Translations under genes and position numbers: made by a program
Notes under the pieces: generated by a model
What the model saw: only the letters and a program-made list of their open reading frames with translations
Databases searched by the model: none
What the model was told of the DNA's origin: nothing
Shown: piece by piece, positions 10,944 to 21,021 of the stretch
Position numbering within the stretch: position 1 is the first letter of the stretch
Layout: every line of letters begins with the position of its first letter
Origin: Rehmannia glutinosa
Lineage: Eukaryota > Streptophyta > Magnoliopsida > Lamiales > Orobanchaceae
Direction of reading: 5' to 3'
Assembly: GCA_016081115.2 (NCBI GenBank)
Contig: JABTTQ020002200.1
Span: forward strand, 50,454 to 114,453
Length of the DNA stretch: 64,000 bases

Positions 10944-10951
10944 GGGGGGGA
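10941..10951 (+). promoter_or_regulatory. Polypurine tract
   Basis: TGAGGGGGGGA lies directly before the 3' LTR, where plus-strand DNA synthesis is primed. Confidence 0.85.
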
Positions 10952-11183
10952 TGTTGGAATATTTTGGTTCTTCTTGTTATTTCTTAGTTTACGCTTTTAA
11001 GAGTTGTTAGTTCTTTTTGTTACGTTTTTTCACTCACGTCACTTGCGCACTGCACACATGTCTATAAATAGGGGTTAATCAGCATTTTGTAATTTGAGAC
11101 CTTTTGAATAATACAGTACATTTTCTCCTCTCATGCTTTCTTCATGTTCTAAGCTCCAGATATGAATATTTTTGGTTTCTACA
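10952..11183 (+). repeat. 3' LTR of the young copia
   Basis: It is 232 bp and identical to the 5' LTR except for G at 11082. Confidence 0.96.
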
Positions 11184-11246
11184 ATAAGCTAATGAAGAAG
11201 CTAACGCCACAATTACCATAGCTATGAGGAACCGAATTATAGCCAT
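11184..11246 (-). pseudogene. Germin-like exon 1, 5' part (signal peptide)
   Basis: From the ATG at 11244-11246 the frame reads MAIIRFLIAMVIVALASSLA, a typical secretory signal peptide with a hydrophobic core and an A-x-A-like cleavage site, as in other germin-like proteins. The exon is cut by the copia element after 11189. Bases 11184-11188 (ATAAG) are the right copy of the target-site duplication. Confidence 0.85.
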
Positions 11247-11348
11247 CTTAAACAAATTAATTTGATTTTGCTGAGAGTTTAATTAAATTGCTTGTTGCTT
11301 AGTTGAAAGACTGAAAGATGATATTAATTCCAAGCTTACAGAGTAAGC

Positions 11349-11357
11349 ATATATATA
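11349..11357 (-). promoter_or_regulatory. Putative TATA box of the germin-like gene
   Basis: On the minus strand the sequence is CTATATATATG, about 105 bp upstream of the ATG. That fits a plant TATA box with a leader of about 75 bp. It is chosen on position and sequence alone. Confidence 0.5.
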
Positions 11358-11489
11358 GTAAACTCTATTTGAACAAATCAAATACTTACTTGAGCAAACT
11401 ATTAATTTTGACATTGTCATCTCATTTCCTTTGACGTGCACATATATAATTAACCCTTGCCAGGTCTTTGATGATTTCCCATTTTGTAT

Positions 11490-11766
11490 GGATAATTACA
11501 AAAGATCCCCCCAAGGTTTGGGCTAATGACAGAGAAATCTAGAGATGTTTTAAAATTACAAAAAAACCCCTCATGTTTGATTATGTATTTAAGGGGTTAA
11601 CTGTAATATTTCTAGAAATATCATGGGAGTTTTGAAATATTTGTTGTTTATGAAGGGAGAAAATGTAACATAGAATCAAACGTTAAGGGGTTTTCTTGTA
11701 ATTTTAAAGCATCTCTAGATTTTTTTGTAATTAGTCTAAATCTCAGGGGTATTTTTGTAATTATCC
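11490..11766. mobile_element. MITE with long (~90 bp) terminal inverted repeats, copy 1
   Basis: The left arm starts GGATAATTACAAAA and the right arm ends TTTTTGTAATTATCC. The arms remain complementary for about 90 bp, through 'ctagagatg', 'aaaattacaa' and 'aaacccct' to 'tttgatt'. The middle is short and noncoding. A relative lies at 44431-44727. I could not settle the target-site duplication. Two long arms around a short centre suggest a foldback or Mutator-type MITE. Confidence 0.75.
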
Positions 11767-12245
11767 CTTTTTATATTCAACAGAAGATGCGTTCATTATT
11801 TTCCAGATAAATATTTTATACAAATGGTCAATATTTCAAATGTTGATCAAGTAGCTAGCTTTCCTAGGTCAATTTTTCCTATGTTGATCAAGTAGCTAGC
11901 TAGCTTTCCAGATAAATATTGTATACAATGGCCTCATCACCTTCTTTGAATATGAGTAAATTATTTGTGTGGAATTTGGAAATCAAAGGTTAGTTATCAT
12001 CTGTAAGAACAGCCCATTTTTTTATTTTAAATAAAACAGTTTAATTAAGTTGCCCCAGGAAATGGTCATATTTTCTTAATTTTACTTCCTGGACGAATAA
12101 TTGATTGCTTGAGGCCATACTTATCTTCTTCTCTACATCTGTCCTTCATGACAACTTATTTCTCTTCTCTGCCACCCACTGTGCTCCACCAGGTTGAATT
12201 GGTCTCATAAACCTTTTAGAATTTAAAAAACTCTGACTAATTTGG
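11767..12245. other. Intergenic DNA, no gene seen
   Basis: An imperfect duplication of the phrase 'gttgatcaagtagctagct' occurs near 11840-11900, next to repeated 'ccagataaatattttata'. Nothing coding is supported. Confidence 0.5.
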
Positions 12246-12687
12246 GTAAATTGCAAATTTGGTACTTTAACTATAGTAGTAGTGGCAAAATTGGTCAATT
12301 TTTAAATTTCATTTGGCAAAATCATGGCCATGTATACCTGAAAAGCTCTCGGATTTAGTCCACATTTTGTTGAAAATTTCAAAATTGTTTGGAAAATATC
12401 AGATGAGTTGCATGTGCACGCAAAAAAAATTGGGGATTTTTCGAATTGTTTGGCTAGAAATGGTCGGAAAACCTAACTTTTGATTGAATTAAGATTCGAA
12501 AATTCCTAGGTTTTTATGTTCACGTGCAATTCATATGAGATTTTTAAGCAATTTTTAATATTTTTAGCCAACAAGGACTAAATCCGAATGTTCTACAAAG
12601 ATACAAGATCATTTTCCAAACGAAAGTTAAAGTAGACCAATTTTTCTGCACTCCTATGGTTAGTGGACTAAAATTACAATGTATCAG
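12246..12687. mobile_element. MITE-like inverted repeat
   Basis: The left arm (aaattgcaaatttggtac, ctatag, then aaaattggtc) is the diverged reverse complement of the right arm ending 'gaccaatttt...ctatgg...actaaaattacaat'. Arm identity is moderate over about 80 bp. Such 'aaattgcaaatttggtcc' elements are common anonymous repeats in plant DNA. Confidence 0.55.
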
Positions 12688-12749
12688 ACTGATTCAGTCG
12701 CTTGATCAGATCCAAGCATAGAGGTTAGACAATTTATCTGGAATGGGTG

Positions 12750-13815
12750 TGTTAGTTTTTGTGGCCCAAATGCCTTTGTGGTATTTTTGGTGGCCCAAAA
12801 CTAATCACTTAAAAAGGCCCAAGTGCTGCCCGCCCTTTATGTAGTCCGGTTGTTTGGTACGGGTCACTTAAACCCAATTTTATTTGGCTCGCGGATCCTC
12901 AGACTTGTTTTGGACCCTTCGATTTAGGGATCTAATCTCATCCCTCCATCTCTCCTTTTTATATTCATCCCACTAAATCCTATTAAAGTGAACTCTCTTA
13001 TCTCTCCTCAACACACCAGCGGCGCCTCTCTTTTCGCTGCACTCTCATATCTTTCCCGCTACTTTCTTCCATCTTGCTTAACTCCTTTTTCTCTTTGTGA
13101 ATAAAGAGTTCTAGCTTGACTAAACCTCAGGTTGTGTTTGGGCTTCCATCTTCGTGAGTTTGACCGATCGTTTTGAGAGTTTCCTTTGTGGTTTTAGTGG
13201 GAGGTTTTTGAGAGTTCGCTCGGTAGAGATTCGGGCTGAGATAGGGATCCTTTGTTGGTTTCTGTTTGGGGCTCTTTGTGAGCATTTTGGTAGCTTGGGC
13301 TGATTCATGTGTTTCTCTCCTTGTTGGTTGAAGCATTGGCTTACTTGACTCTTTGTGGGGGTGTTTCTTCTTCAATTTTCTGAGCCGATTCCTTGTCCTA
13401 TTGCTGTCCATTTCGAACGCTACTTTGGAGCTCGGTTCGGCACTGTTGAAGCAAGGAGCTGAAACACGGTGATGTCTTTCCTATTCTTGCTTTCAGTTTT
13501 TAGTTCTGTTTTTACAACTTTTACTAATTTCTCTTTTGCCTTTTTTGTGGCAGCGGTTCGAGCCTCACAAGTCCATTTTCAGTCGGCTCCGACAATCTTA
13601 AAGGGTTTGGTATTTTACTGTTGCTTTTAGCTTCTATAACTTTTAGTTTCTTTGCTTTGGTTCTTGAATGGGAAAGTGCCTTCCCTTGTGCGTTTGTATT
13701 GCTTGGCTCTACAGTGTAATTTATTGCTTTTTATAGGAATCGGGTTATAATTCCTAATTCCTATCCCGTAGGCTCTATATGACTTTCGTGGACGACGACG
13801 AGGTCGATACCTATG
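12750..13815 (+). repeat. 5' LTR of the outer copia
   Basis: It starts TGTTAGTTTTTGTGGCCC and ends near 'gataccta'. It pairs with 43300-44393 with frequent substitutions and small indels, so it is clearly older than the copia in the germin gene. The exact 3' end is uncertain by a few bases. Confidence 0.88.
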
Positions 13816-13816
13816 A

Positions 13817-13827
13817 TGGTATCGAGC
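13817..13827 (+). promoter_or_regulatory. Primer binding site of the outer copia
   Basis: TGGTATCGAGC, 1-2 bases after the LTR, is a slightly changed initiator tRNA-Met site. Confidence 0.7.
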
Positions 13828-14286
13828 ATCCCCATTTGTGGCGATGCGAAACACTTACCATAGGGTTTCGCTCGGTAAAGAGGCTCAAACTCCCTTTTAT
13901 TGCTTTTAGTAGTGTAACCGCTTGCTGCGGATTTATTCCTTTCATAGTGTAAATACAGCTTGCCGCGGTTTGTGTGTTGGTATTTGTTGCTATTGTTTAA
14001 AGGGATTGTGTGATCCCATATCTGCCTTTACTTGCTCGTTTGAGTCTGTTACGTGGTTGATCGTCTTTCAAGTTTTATTATTTCGTATAAAAGGAACTCC
14101 AAGCTAAAAAGCCGCTTGACCCTACACCGCGAGTGTAGTGTAATCTTGTGGAGCGATGGGTTTCCTATCGTGGCCTTTATTTTTGTTTCTCTTTGTATTT
14201 CTCTGTTTTTACGTGTTTTGTTGATTATTCTGTGCTTATAACTTTGCCTTGTGTGCCTTGTTTTTACGAAAAACTATTGTGTTTCT
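13828..14286 (+). other. Leader of the outer copia, no gene seen
   Basis: This is the stretch between primer site and gag. It holds a diverged duplicated phrase ('gtaaccgcttgctgcgg' and 'gtaaatacagcttgccgcgg') and no credible coding sequence. Confidence 0.6.
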
Positions 14287-14638
14287 TATGAAAATGGTTG
14301 TGTCGGTTATAATCTTGAACCTTTTAATAGAAAAACTAATTTTTTGATTTGGCAACAGAAAATGAAAGGAGTTTGAATTCAACAAAAAGTTTATAAGGTT
14401 GTGAGTGGTGTTTATGGTGAAAAAGATACTGCTCAAAAGAAATCTGAAATTGATGAGTATGCTTATTCTTCGATGATTCTAATCTTTCTGACTTTGTGCT
14501 TAGAAAAGTTGATAAGCTTGATTCTGCAAAAGCTTTGTGGGAATAATTAGAAGAATTGAATACTGAAACTTCTTTGCCTAGTAAGTTGTTTTTGCTTGAA
14601 TTTTTTTTCAGATTTAAACTTGATTTGAACAAAGATGT
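14287..14638 (+). pseudogene. Outer copia gag, first part
   Basis: The reading NLEPFNRKTNFLIWQQKMKG, then LIQQKVYKVVSG and LDSAKALWE, is the N-terminal gag domain of Tork/Tnt1-like elements. The frame shifts several times and has a TAA after ALWE. It continues as LEELNTETSLPSKLFLLE and stops at LDLNKD, where family A has inserted. Bases 14634-14638 (GATGT) are the left target-site copy of that insertion. Confidence 0.85.
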
Positions 14639-16111
14639 TGTTAGGAAAATTTCTGTTTAGATTTTGATGATACCATGTAAAACTTAGATTAAGAAGTTGG
14701 CACCCCATTTTCTATGTATTTCAACTTGTAATAGATATGGCTATATAAGCTGAGTTAAAGTCAGCTAAGTTGAAGATTACAAGAATCGACTGAAGATAGA
14801 AGAGGAGACCCAACTATGTGTCAGCTGTATGAAGCAAAATGAAGACTCGGTCAAGTGATGAGAAAAGTCGACTTAGTCGGTGACCGATAGCTAAGTCATT
14901 CCAAAATGATAAGAATCAAGTGTCAAAGGGTATGCGTGAAAAGACTTGAAGAAAAGTGAAAAGAGATCCGTTGTCAAGACAAATCAAGTTTTTCTTGAAA
15001 TAAGCATGTGTCGGTGCCCAAAGAATAAAGCTATTTTCTTTGAAAGAGTGCAAAAAAACCAATGAGATGTACACGAAAACCTGCGCAGAGATTAAGGAAA
15101 GCCGCCTGACATTTAATTCATGGTATGATCCACATCTATCTTGCAAAATAAGACAAGCCAACAACCTACGAGTGTGGTTTGAAATTTGTGTCTATCTCTT
15201 CAACGGACATAATTTCAAATGTGCACTATAAAAGGCTGAGGAAGCAAGTGAGAGAAGGTTACGAATTATGAATTTTATAAGACTATCAAGCAGTCAAGCA
15301 AGCAATAACCTGCAAATTCTCTCAAGCTTTTCAAAGAAATCCTCAAGCCTAATTTCAAAGGAATTCAATCCAACACATTTAGTGAAGGAAAGATTACTTC
15401 AACAGTTGAAGAGGAAAACCTGTTTAAAGAACAAAAGGGTCTACTCTCCAAGGTTGAAGGAGAAGTAGTAAGGTTCAAGTTCGAACCAAAGACTTTAGAC
15501 TCGTTGGAGGGCTGTCTGAAAAAATCCAAGAGTTTGAAGGAGCTGAAGTAGCAAGACAACTATTTTGTAAAGAAAGTCGGGTCCCGGGAGCATCGTTTGT
15601 GTGATTGATTGATCATTTGTTGACTACTCTGTAACAAAGATCAAGTTACTTAGTGGATTCCTTCAGGAGTTGGAGAAGAGTGGATTAGAGGAATTCCTCG
15701 AACCACTATAAAATTGCTTGTGTTTTATTTACTTTACATGACATTTAATTCTTGCATTTATTTTATATCTGCTGCTAAGTTAAAATTGTTGAATCTGCTG
15801 ATAATAACTATTGCTAAAACAATTATTGTAAAACAAGTTTAAAATCATAAGGGTGAAAAGTCTTCCGCTGAACAAAACCAAATCAACTGTTATTCTAAGT
15901 GTTAGCTGAAAGCAGCTAAGTTATACTATCAACAGCTCAGTCGAGTCTGTTGAGTGGGTAACTTAGTTGTATAAGCCAACCTAGCTGCCCCTCAACGACT
16001 AAGCTGATTTGAGTTAACTCTAAAAGTAGTTTAAAAGGACTAAATCGAAAAGTTGGTAATGTTTATTCAACCCCCCTTCTAAACCTTACACATCACCCCT
16101 TGGGACCTACA
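14639..16111 (+). repeat. 5' LTR of family A (plus copy)
   Basis: It is 1,473 bp, TGTTAGGAAAATTTCTG...GGGACCTACA. A TATA box (CTATAAAAGG) lies at 15226-15235 and begins a region also kept in the other family LTRs. Confidence 0.92.
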
Positions 16112-16130
16112 AGTGGTATCAAAGTAGTTA
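16112..16130 (+). promoter_or_regulatory. Primer binding site of family A
   Basis: AGTGGTATCAAAGTAGTT follows the LTR, the TGGTATCAAAG-type initiator tRNA-Met site usual in this lineage. Confidence 0.8.
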
Positions 16131-16236
16131 GTTTATTGAGCCTTCCGCACCGGTTACTGAACTAGATTTCATTCTTTTCCAAAAGAATCAACACTTGAGT
16201 TTTTAAAGCTTTTATTTCAAAAGCAAAGTTATTATC

Positions 16237-17911
16237 ATGGAAACAAATCTAACCCGCCTTCCAATGTTTACTGTGGAAGAGCTTGATGATTGGAAAATTT
16301 GTATGCAGGCTCATCTATCAACCCTGCATGATGAAATATGGCTAGTGATTGAGGATGGGCCACTACAAATTCTAAAGGTCAGCATTACTGTGAGAAGAGC
16401 AGCTCTTGCTGAAGGAGAGGATGCTGCACCAGCAGAGCCCAAACCTGCTATGGTGGAAAAACCTCGTCGTGAATGGACCAACGATAACCGAAAGAGATAC
16501 AACCTTGACAATGTTGCCAAAGATATTCTTTTAAAACTCTTGATAAAGCTATGTTTAATAAAGTCAAATCTTGCAAAACAACCAAAGAAATTTGGGAAAA
16601 ACTCACTTTGATTTGTGAAGGGTCTGGTCAAATCAAAGAAAATAAATTAATTGTCGCAATCCAAAAATTTGAAAATTTTAAAATGATTGCAGGTGAAAGT
16701 CTGGATCAGTTGGATGCCAGATTCAAAGAGATCACCAATGAGCTTTCAGCTCTAGTGAAGGAGTACACATAGAAGGAGATGTGTATGAAGATCCTAAGGT
16801 CACTCCCAGCTGAGTGGGAAATGAAGGTTGGCCCTAAGACATTCCATGGATCTCACCAAGACATCAAACCATTAGTTATTATCTGACCTTAAAGCATATG
16901 AGTTTGAGTTGAGAAGAAAAGAACAAGAGGAGACAAGCTATACCCAAAGGCAATTTTGCACTCATGGCTAGTGAAGCTAAGAAAGGCGAGTCAAGGAGAT
17001 AATAGACCAAGAAGAGATTGCCCCGATAGTAAAAGGTTTAATAAGTTCTTCAATAAGAACTATAAAAGGAACAAGGGTGAATCTTCAAGAAGGCACTCAA
17101 CACCCTCCAAAGCAAGGAAGGACAGACCGCCCAAGAGTGAACATCAAGGGTCGAGTATCGAGAGCCGATAATCGAGGGGATGATAGAGTGACACAAAGAA
17201 AGCGAGAACCTATGTTGGAATTGCAGGCAACCAGGACATTTTTTGTTGACTATCCTTATCCACCAGTCAATAAATACATGAATGAAGAAGATAGAAAAGT
17301 CTTCAGGGAAAGAAAATAAGAAAAGAAGAAAGTCATGTTGGCTGCTGAGACTGCTGAAATAGCCAAGTCCAAGGAACCAACAAACTCAAATAGTAGTGAA
17401 ACAGACTACTTAAGTGACACAGAGGAAGAGGCTTTGATATGTCTCATGGCCAAAGAACAAGACTCCAAAGATCAAGAAGATGAGGTACACTCTAGATCAT
17501 CTCATTCGGATTCAAGTGATAGTGATAGTGACACAAGCACTTCATCACCCACTTATCTTTATGATTCTATTAGCAAAATGATGAAAGATTTTGACCACAT
17601 AAAAATGTCACACACACTATTAAATGAGGAAAACAACCAGCTTGAATGCCAAAACTCACAGCTGACTAAAGAACTGAGTACTCTGAGTCACATAGCTGAT
17701 GAGAATACTAAGCTAAAGGCTGAAATTGCCAAGATCCATGCGGAGACTTTTGCTACGGAAAAGATGGAAAATGATCTAAAAAATGCGATTGCATCATTTA
17801 CAAAGGCATCCAAATCATTGGATGAACTCATAATGATTCAAAAAGAGAGTTGTGACAAGACAGGCATTGGATTTAATTCATTTGTGCATGCCCTTAGTAT
17901 ACAAAAATAAA
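16237..17911 (+). pseudogene. Family A gag
   Basis: The ATG at 16237 opens METNLTRLPMFTVEELDDW, a SIRE-type gag start. MFNKVKSCKTTKEIWEKL and FENFKMIAGESLDQLDARF follow in a second frame. The zinc knuckle is damaged here (LELQATRTFFVDYP for CWNCRQPKHFVVDC of the minus copy). Next comes an acidic, Ser/Asp-rich tract (SHSDSSDSDSDTSTSS, about 17500) and a coiled coil (LLNEENNQLECQNSQLTKEL...). At least four frame breaks are present. At 17911 the frame jumps to integrase because protease is deleted. Confidence 0.85.
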
Positions 17912-18720
17912 AGCATTTGTGATGCATGCCAGATGGGAAAGCAAATCAAATCTTCTTTCAAGGATAAGCCAAGTCCTTCTTCAATTAGGATATTACATCT
18001 ATTGCACATGGATTTATTTGGTCCTGTTGAATCAGCAAGTATCAGTGGAAAGAAATTCACCTTAGTGGTGGTGGATGATTATTCAAGATACACATGGACA
18101 ATCTTTAATTGTAAAAAGAAGCAAACCTTGGAGAGATTGCCTCGGTGACCGAGAAGAGTCAAACCATTATAAAAATAAGGTCGATAGGGGAACTAAGTTT
18201 GTCAATGGGATTATAAGTCGATTGTGTTGAAAATGGTATTACTCCATGAGTTGTCAACTGCAAGAACTCCACAACAAAATTGAGTAGCTGAAAGAAGGAA
18301 CAAAACTCTCAAGGAAGCTGCAAAAACAATGTTAGTTGAAACTGGTTTGCCTAAAAGATTTTGGGCTGAAGCCATCAACACCGCATGATACACTTCAAAC
18401 AAAGCGTATGATTACAGACAATTGTCCAAAACTCCTATGAAATTTGGACAGGGAGGAAGCCAAATGTTGGATATTTTCGAATCTTTGGATGTATGTGCTT
18501 CATCCACAACAATGACAAGGACAACCTAAAAGCTTTTGATGCTAAAGTTGATGAAGGTATCTTTTTGGGATACTCAACTGAGAGTAAAGCTTATAGAGTG
18601 CTGAACAAAAGGACTATGGTCACAGAAGAGTCTATCCATGTGGTCTTTGATGAATCCAATGTTAATGGAGAAGTCATAGATCAATTAGCTAAAAAGAAGA
18701 ATCATCCAACTGTTTAGAAG
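17912..18720 (+). pseudogene. Family A integrase, internally shortened
   Basis: The sequence begins in the zinc domain at ICDACQMGKQIKSSF, then HMDLFGPVESASISGKKF and VVDDYSRYTWTIF with the first Asp of the D,D,E triad. The rest is full of indels. The YTPQQNG-type tract is reduced to 'ACAACAAAATTGAGTAGC'. The C-terminal copia tract FIHNNDKDNLKAFDAKVDEG and FLGYSTESKAYRVLNKRT is well kept. Protease and the first half of the pre-integrase domain, present in the minus copy at about 59265-60470, are missing. Confidence 0.85.
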
Positions 18721-19538
18721 AGTCCCTATGTTGAAGTAGATGTAAGAGCACTTAACCTTGATGAAGATGAGATAGCTGAATCTCAGAGACAACTGGAAGG
18801 TCTGCAGTTGAATGATGATGAAGAAGTTGTTCAAGACAATTTAGCTGCGAGACGGCTGAACCCAACTGACTTACTCCAGCCAGATGTGAGATGGCTGAGA
18901 GACCATCTACCTGAGTTAATCATTGGAAATGTTAGAGATGGAGTAAGAACCAGATCCAGAGGCCAACATGAAGCCATGTTTGCTTGTTTCATCTCCCAGA
19001 TAGAGCCTAAAGATGTATCTCAAGCATTGGATGACACACATTGGATTCAGGCTATGCAGGAAGAGCTGAATCAGTTTGAAAGGAACAAAGTTTGGGAATT
19101 GGTTCAAAGGCCTACCCACCAAAATGTTATTGGTACTAAGTGGGTATTTAGAAACATGATGAATGAGGAATGATCTGTTATAAAAAATAAAGCAAGATTG
19201 GTAGCCAAAGGGTATTTACCAAGAGGAAGGTATAGATTTTGATGAAACCTTTGCTCCTGTTGATAGATGGGAAGCAATTATTATGTTTCTTGCTTATGCT
19301 ACCCACAAGAACTTCACCGTGTATCAAATGGATATGAAGAGTGCATTTTTAATGGACTATTGGATGAAGAAGTCTATGTGAAACAACCTCCAGGTTTTGA
19401 GCAGAAAACTATTGGAGATAAAGTCTACAAGCTCAAGAAAGCTTTGTATGGATTGAAACAAGCACCAAGAGCCTGGTATGACACATTGTCTCAATTTCTC
19501 ATTAACAATGGATTTACCAAATGCATGGTTGATAGAAT
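18721..19538 (+). pseudogene. Family A reverse transcriptase, N-terminal half
   Basis: It reads IEPKDVSQALDDTHWIQAMQ, WELVQRPTHQNVIGTKWVF, then MKSAFLNGLLDEEVYVKQPP (with a one-base break) and YGLKQAPRAWYDTLSQFL. A TGA replaces Gly in MNEEGS at 19171-19173. The frame ends at FTK..VDRI, where the next SIRE-like element has inserted. Bases 19534-19538 (AGAAT) are its left target-site copy. The missing end, with YVDD, lies at 27179. Confidence 0.9.
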
Positions 19539-20957
19539 TGTTAGATAAATGTTTTTATCAAGATTTTGATGATTATGTTTAAATGAGTTTTTATACCAAA
19601 ACTATGTTTATGTATGTTGTCCAAAATACTCCTAAATGTTTTAAAATGTTTTTACTAATTTTTGGAGTATTTCTTAGAGTTTATTATTCGATAAAATATT
19701 GGACAACATATTTAATGTTTTTATGTTAATTGGTTTTTACACCAAAACAATTTTTATAAATGTAGTCCAAATACTCCCAAGTGATTTAAAATGTTTTTAC
19801 TAATTTTTTGGAGTATTTCTTGAAGTTTATTTTTGATAAAAATCGGACAACATTTCAAGATTGGAGTCGGCCGTGCCCAAAGCGTCGACCTGTGCACGAA
19901 GAAAGAAAACTTGAAACGAGCGTAGTGAATCAAAAAAATGAAGAGGGGACGGTCCGGTGGTGGCCGACGGTCGCACCCTAGAGGCGATCGGTCGCACCCC
20001 GATCGACCGTCGACCCCCCCGTTGCACTGGATCGCACTATCTTTTTCAAATGTTCGAAATCTTAAACAGGGCAACCGGTCGCCCTATGTTATTTTTGACA
20101 AAGCAAAAAATCATAACATTTGAAATCCTTATCGGCCAAGATTTACTTTTGATTTTTGTACAATATTTCTACATCTTGTGATCCTCTTTTTGTAGACAAA
20201 AGTGAAGAAGGAGGAGCCTATGTTGGAGATCCAATCTTGAAGACTCTCCTATAAATAGAGGATGAATTGAAGACACAAACATAACAACACAAGCAAATAC
20301 ACAACAAGAAATCTGCAAATTTCCAAGCTTTCATATTCAACACTCTTGTTGTATTTATAGCCTAAGTATTTCACTTTCACATCTTGAGGTCTAGGCTTTA
20401 TTTCTTGATTACACTTGCACTCAAATTGTAATATTCATTATTGAGTTGTAATCTTGATTTTTGTCATCATTCAACACAAGACATCCTTGTGAGTATTCTT
20501 GTGGAAAGAATACACTTGGGTGATCTAGGTGATAGGTGTTTCAAGAGTGTGGTGCTCTTGAGGTATTGAATAATTTGGTGTTCGTCAAGGTTGAAGATTG
20601 TGGTAATCTTCACAAGGTGCCGTTGGAGATTGTGGTAATCTTCAAGAGAGATTGTGGTAATCTCAAAGGTGGTGTTGTAGAAGAGTGTGGTGCTCTTCAA
20701 GGTGATGTTGTAAGGTGTTGTATTAATTTTGGAAATTAATAAAATCTTTTTTCTTTTTGAAATCCATCCCGGAGATACTGGGGTGGTAGAGGATTAGGCC
20801 CTAGGTGGGTTGAACCTCTATAAATCGACGCGTGTAGTTTACATTCCGCACCTTTATTATTGTCTTGGCGTAATTGATTCGAAAAAGAGGGCGAAATCGA
20901 AAAGATGGAGATAATCTATTCACCCCCTCTAGATTATCGTAGCCGCTTGGACTTACA
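19539..20957 (+). repeat. 5' LTR of the nested SIRE-like element
   Basis: It is 1,419 bp, TGTTAGATAAATGTTTTT...GGACTTACA. The TATA box TATAAATA is at 20250-20257. A GC-rich block of CGATCGGTCG-type words lies at about 19955-20025, and a row of small hairpins at 20542-20698. Confidence 0.93.
20542..20698 (+). repeat. Row of small hairpins with shared GTGGT loop (5' LTR copy)
   Basis: Stems and loops: CAAGAG/CTCTTG (20542-20560), GAAGATT-GTGGT-AATCTTC (20593-20611), GGAGATT-GTGGT-AATCTTC (20625-20643, one G-U pair in RNA), GAGATT-GTGGT-AATCTC (20648-20664) and GAAGAG-TGTGGTG-CTCTTC (20680-20698). A decayed sixth lies at 20568-20586. The row begins about 260 bp after the likely transcription start set by the TATA box, so it would be in the RNA leader. 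Confidence 0.75.
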
Positions 20958-20975
20958 AGTGGTATCAAAGCCAAA
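20958..20975 (+). promoter_or_regulatory. Primer binding site of the nested SIRE-like element
   Basis: AGTGGTATCAAAGCC directly follows the LTR, an initiator tRNA-Met type site. Confidence 0.85.
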
Positions 20976-21021
20976 CTCTTTGGCAAGCTCGTTCCACATC
21001 GCGAGTAAAGAGTAACGATCA

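Larger units (their letters stand above)
6292..11183 (+). mobile_element. Young Ty1/copia retrotransposon inserted in the germin-like gene
   Basis: The element is 4,892 bp long, starts with TG and ends with CA, and is flanked by the 5-bp duplication ATAAG (6287-6291 and 11184-11188). The two 232-bp LTRs differ at one base only. A tRNA-Met primer site follows the 5' LTR and a polypurine tract precedes the 3' LTR. Gag, protease, integrase, reverse transcriptase and RNase H occur in copia order. Despite the young LTRs the coding region is broken by about five frameshifts. Confidence 0.97.
5294..11246 (-). pseudogene. Germin-like protein gene, disrupted (exon 1 split by a copia element)
   Basis: Germin-like proteins are secreted, manganese-binding cupins of the plant cell wall, often hexameric, with roles such as superoxide dismutation. 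The gene reads on the minus strand: TATA box near 11349-11357, exon 1 from 11246 to 11189, the copia insertion, the rest of exon 1 from 6286 to 6225, an intron (6224-5845), and exon 2 (5844-5294). Removing the insertion with one target-site copy rejoins exon 1, but that exon is 120 nt long and out of phase with exon 2, and it reaches a TGA before the splice site. The gene is therefore broken twice, by the insertion and by small indels. Confidence 0.88.

Noticed and set aside
13120..13411. Minus-strand frames rich in Lys/Pro in the outer LTR
   Set aside because: The same frames recur in the other LTR (43632-44006) with shifts. They are chance open frames in LTR DNA.
19938..20181. Overlapping Arg/Gly-rich open frames in the LTR of the nested SIRE-like element
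   Set aside because: They come from the GC-rich CGATCG block, recur as noncoding sequence in both LTRs, and have no recognisable domain.
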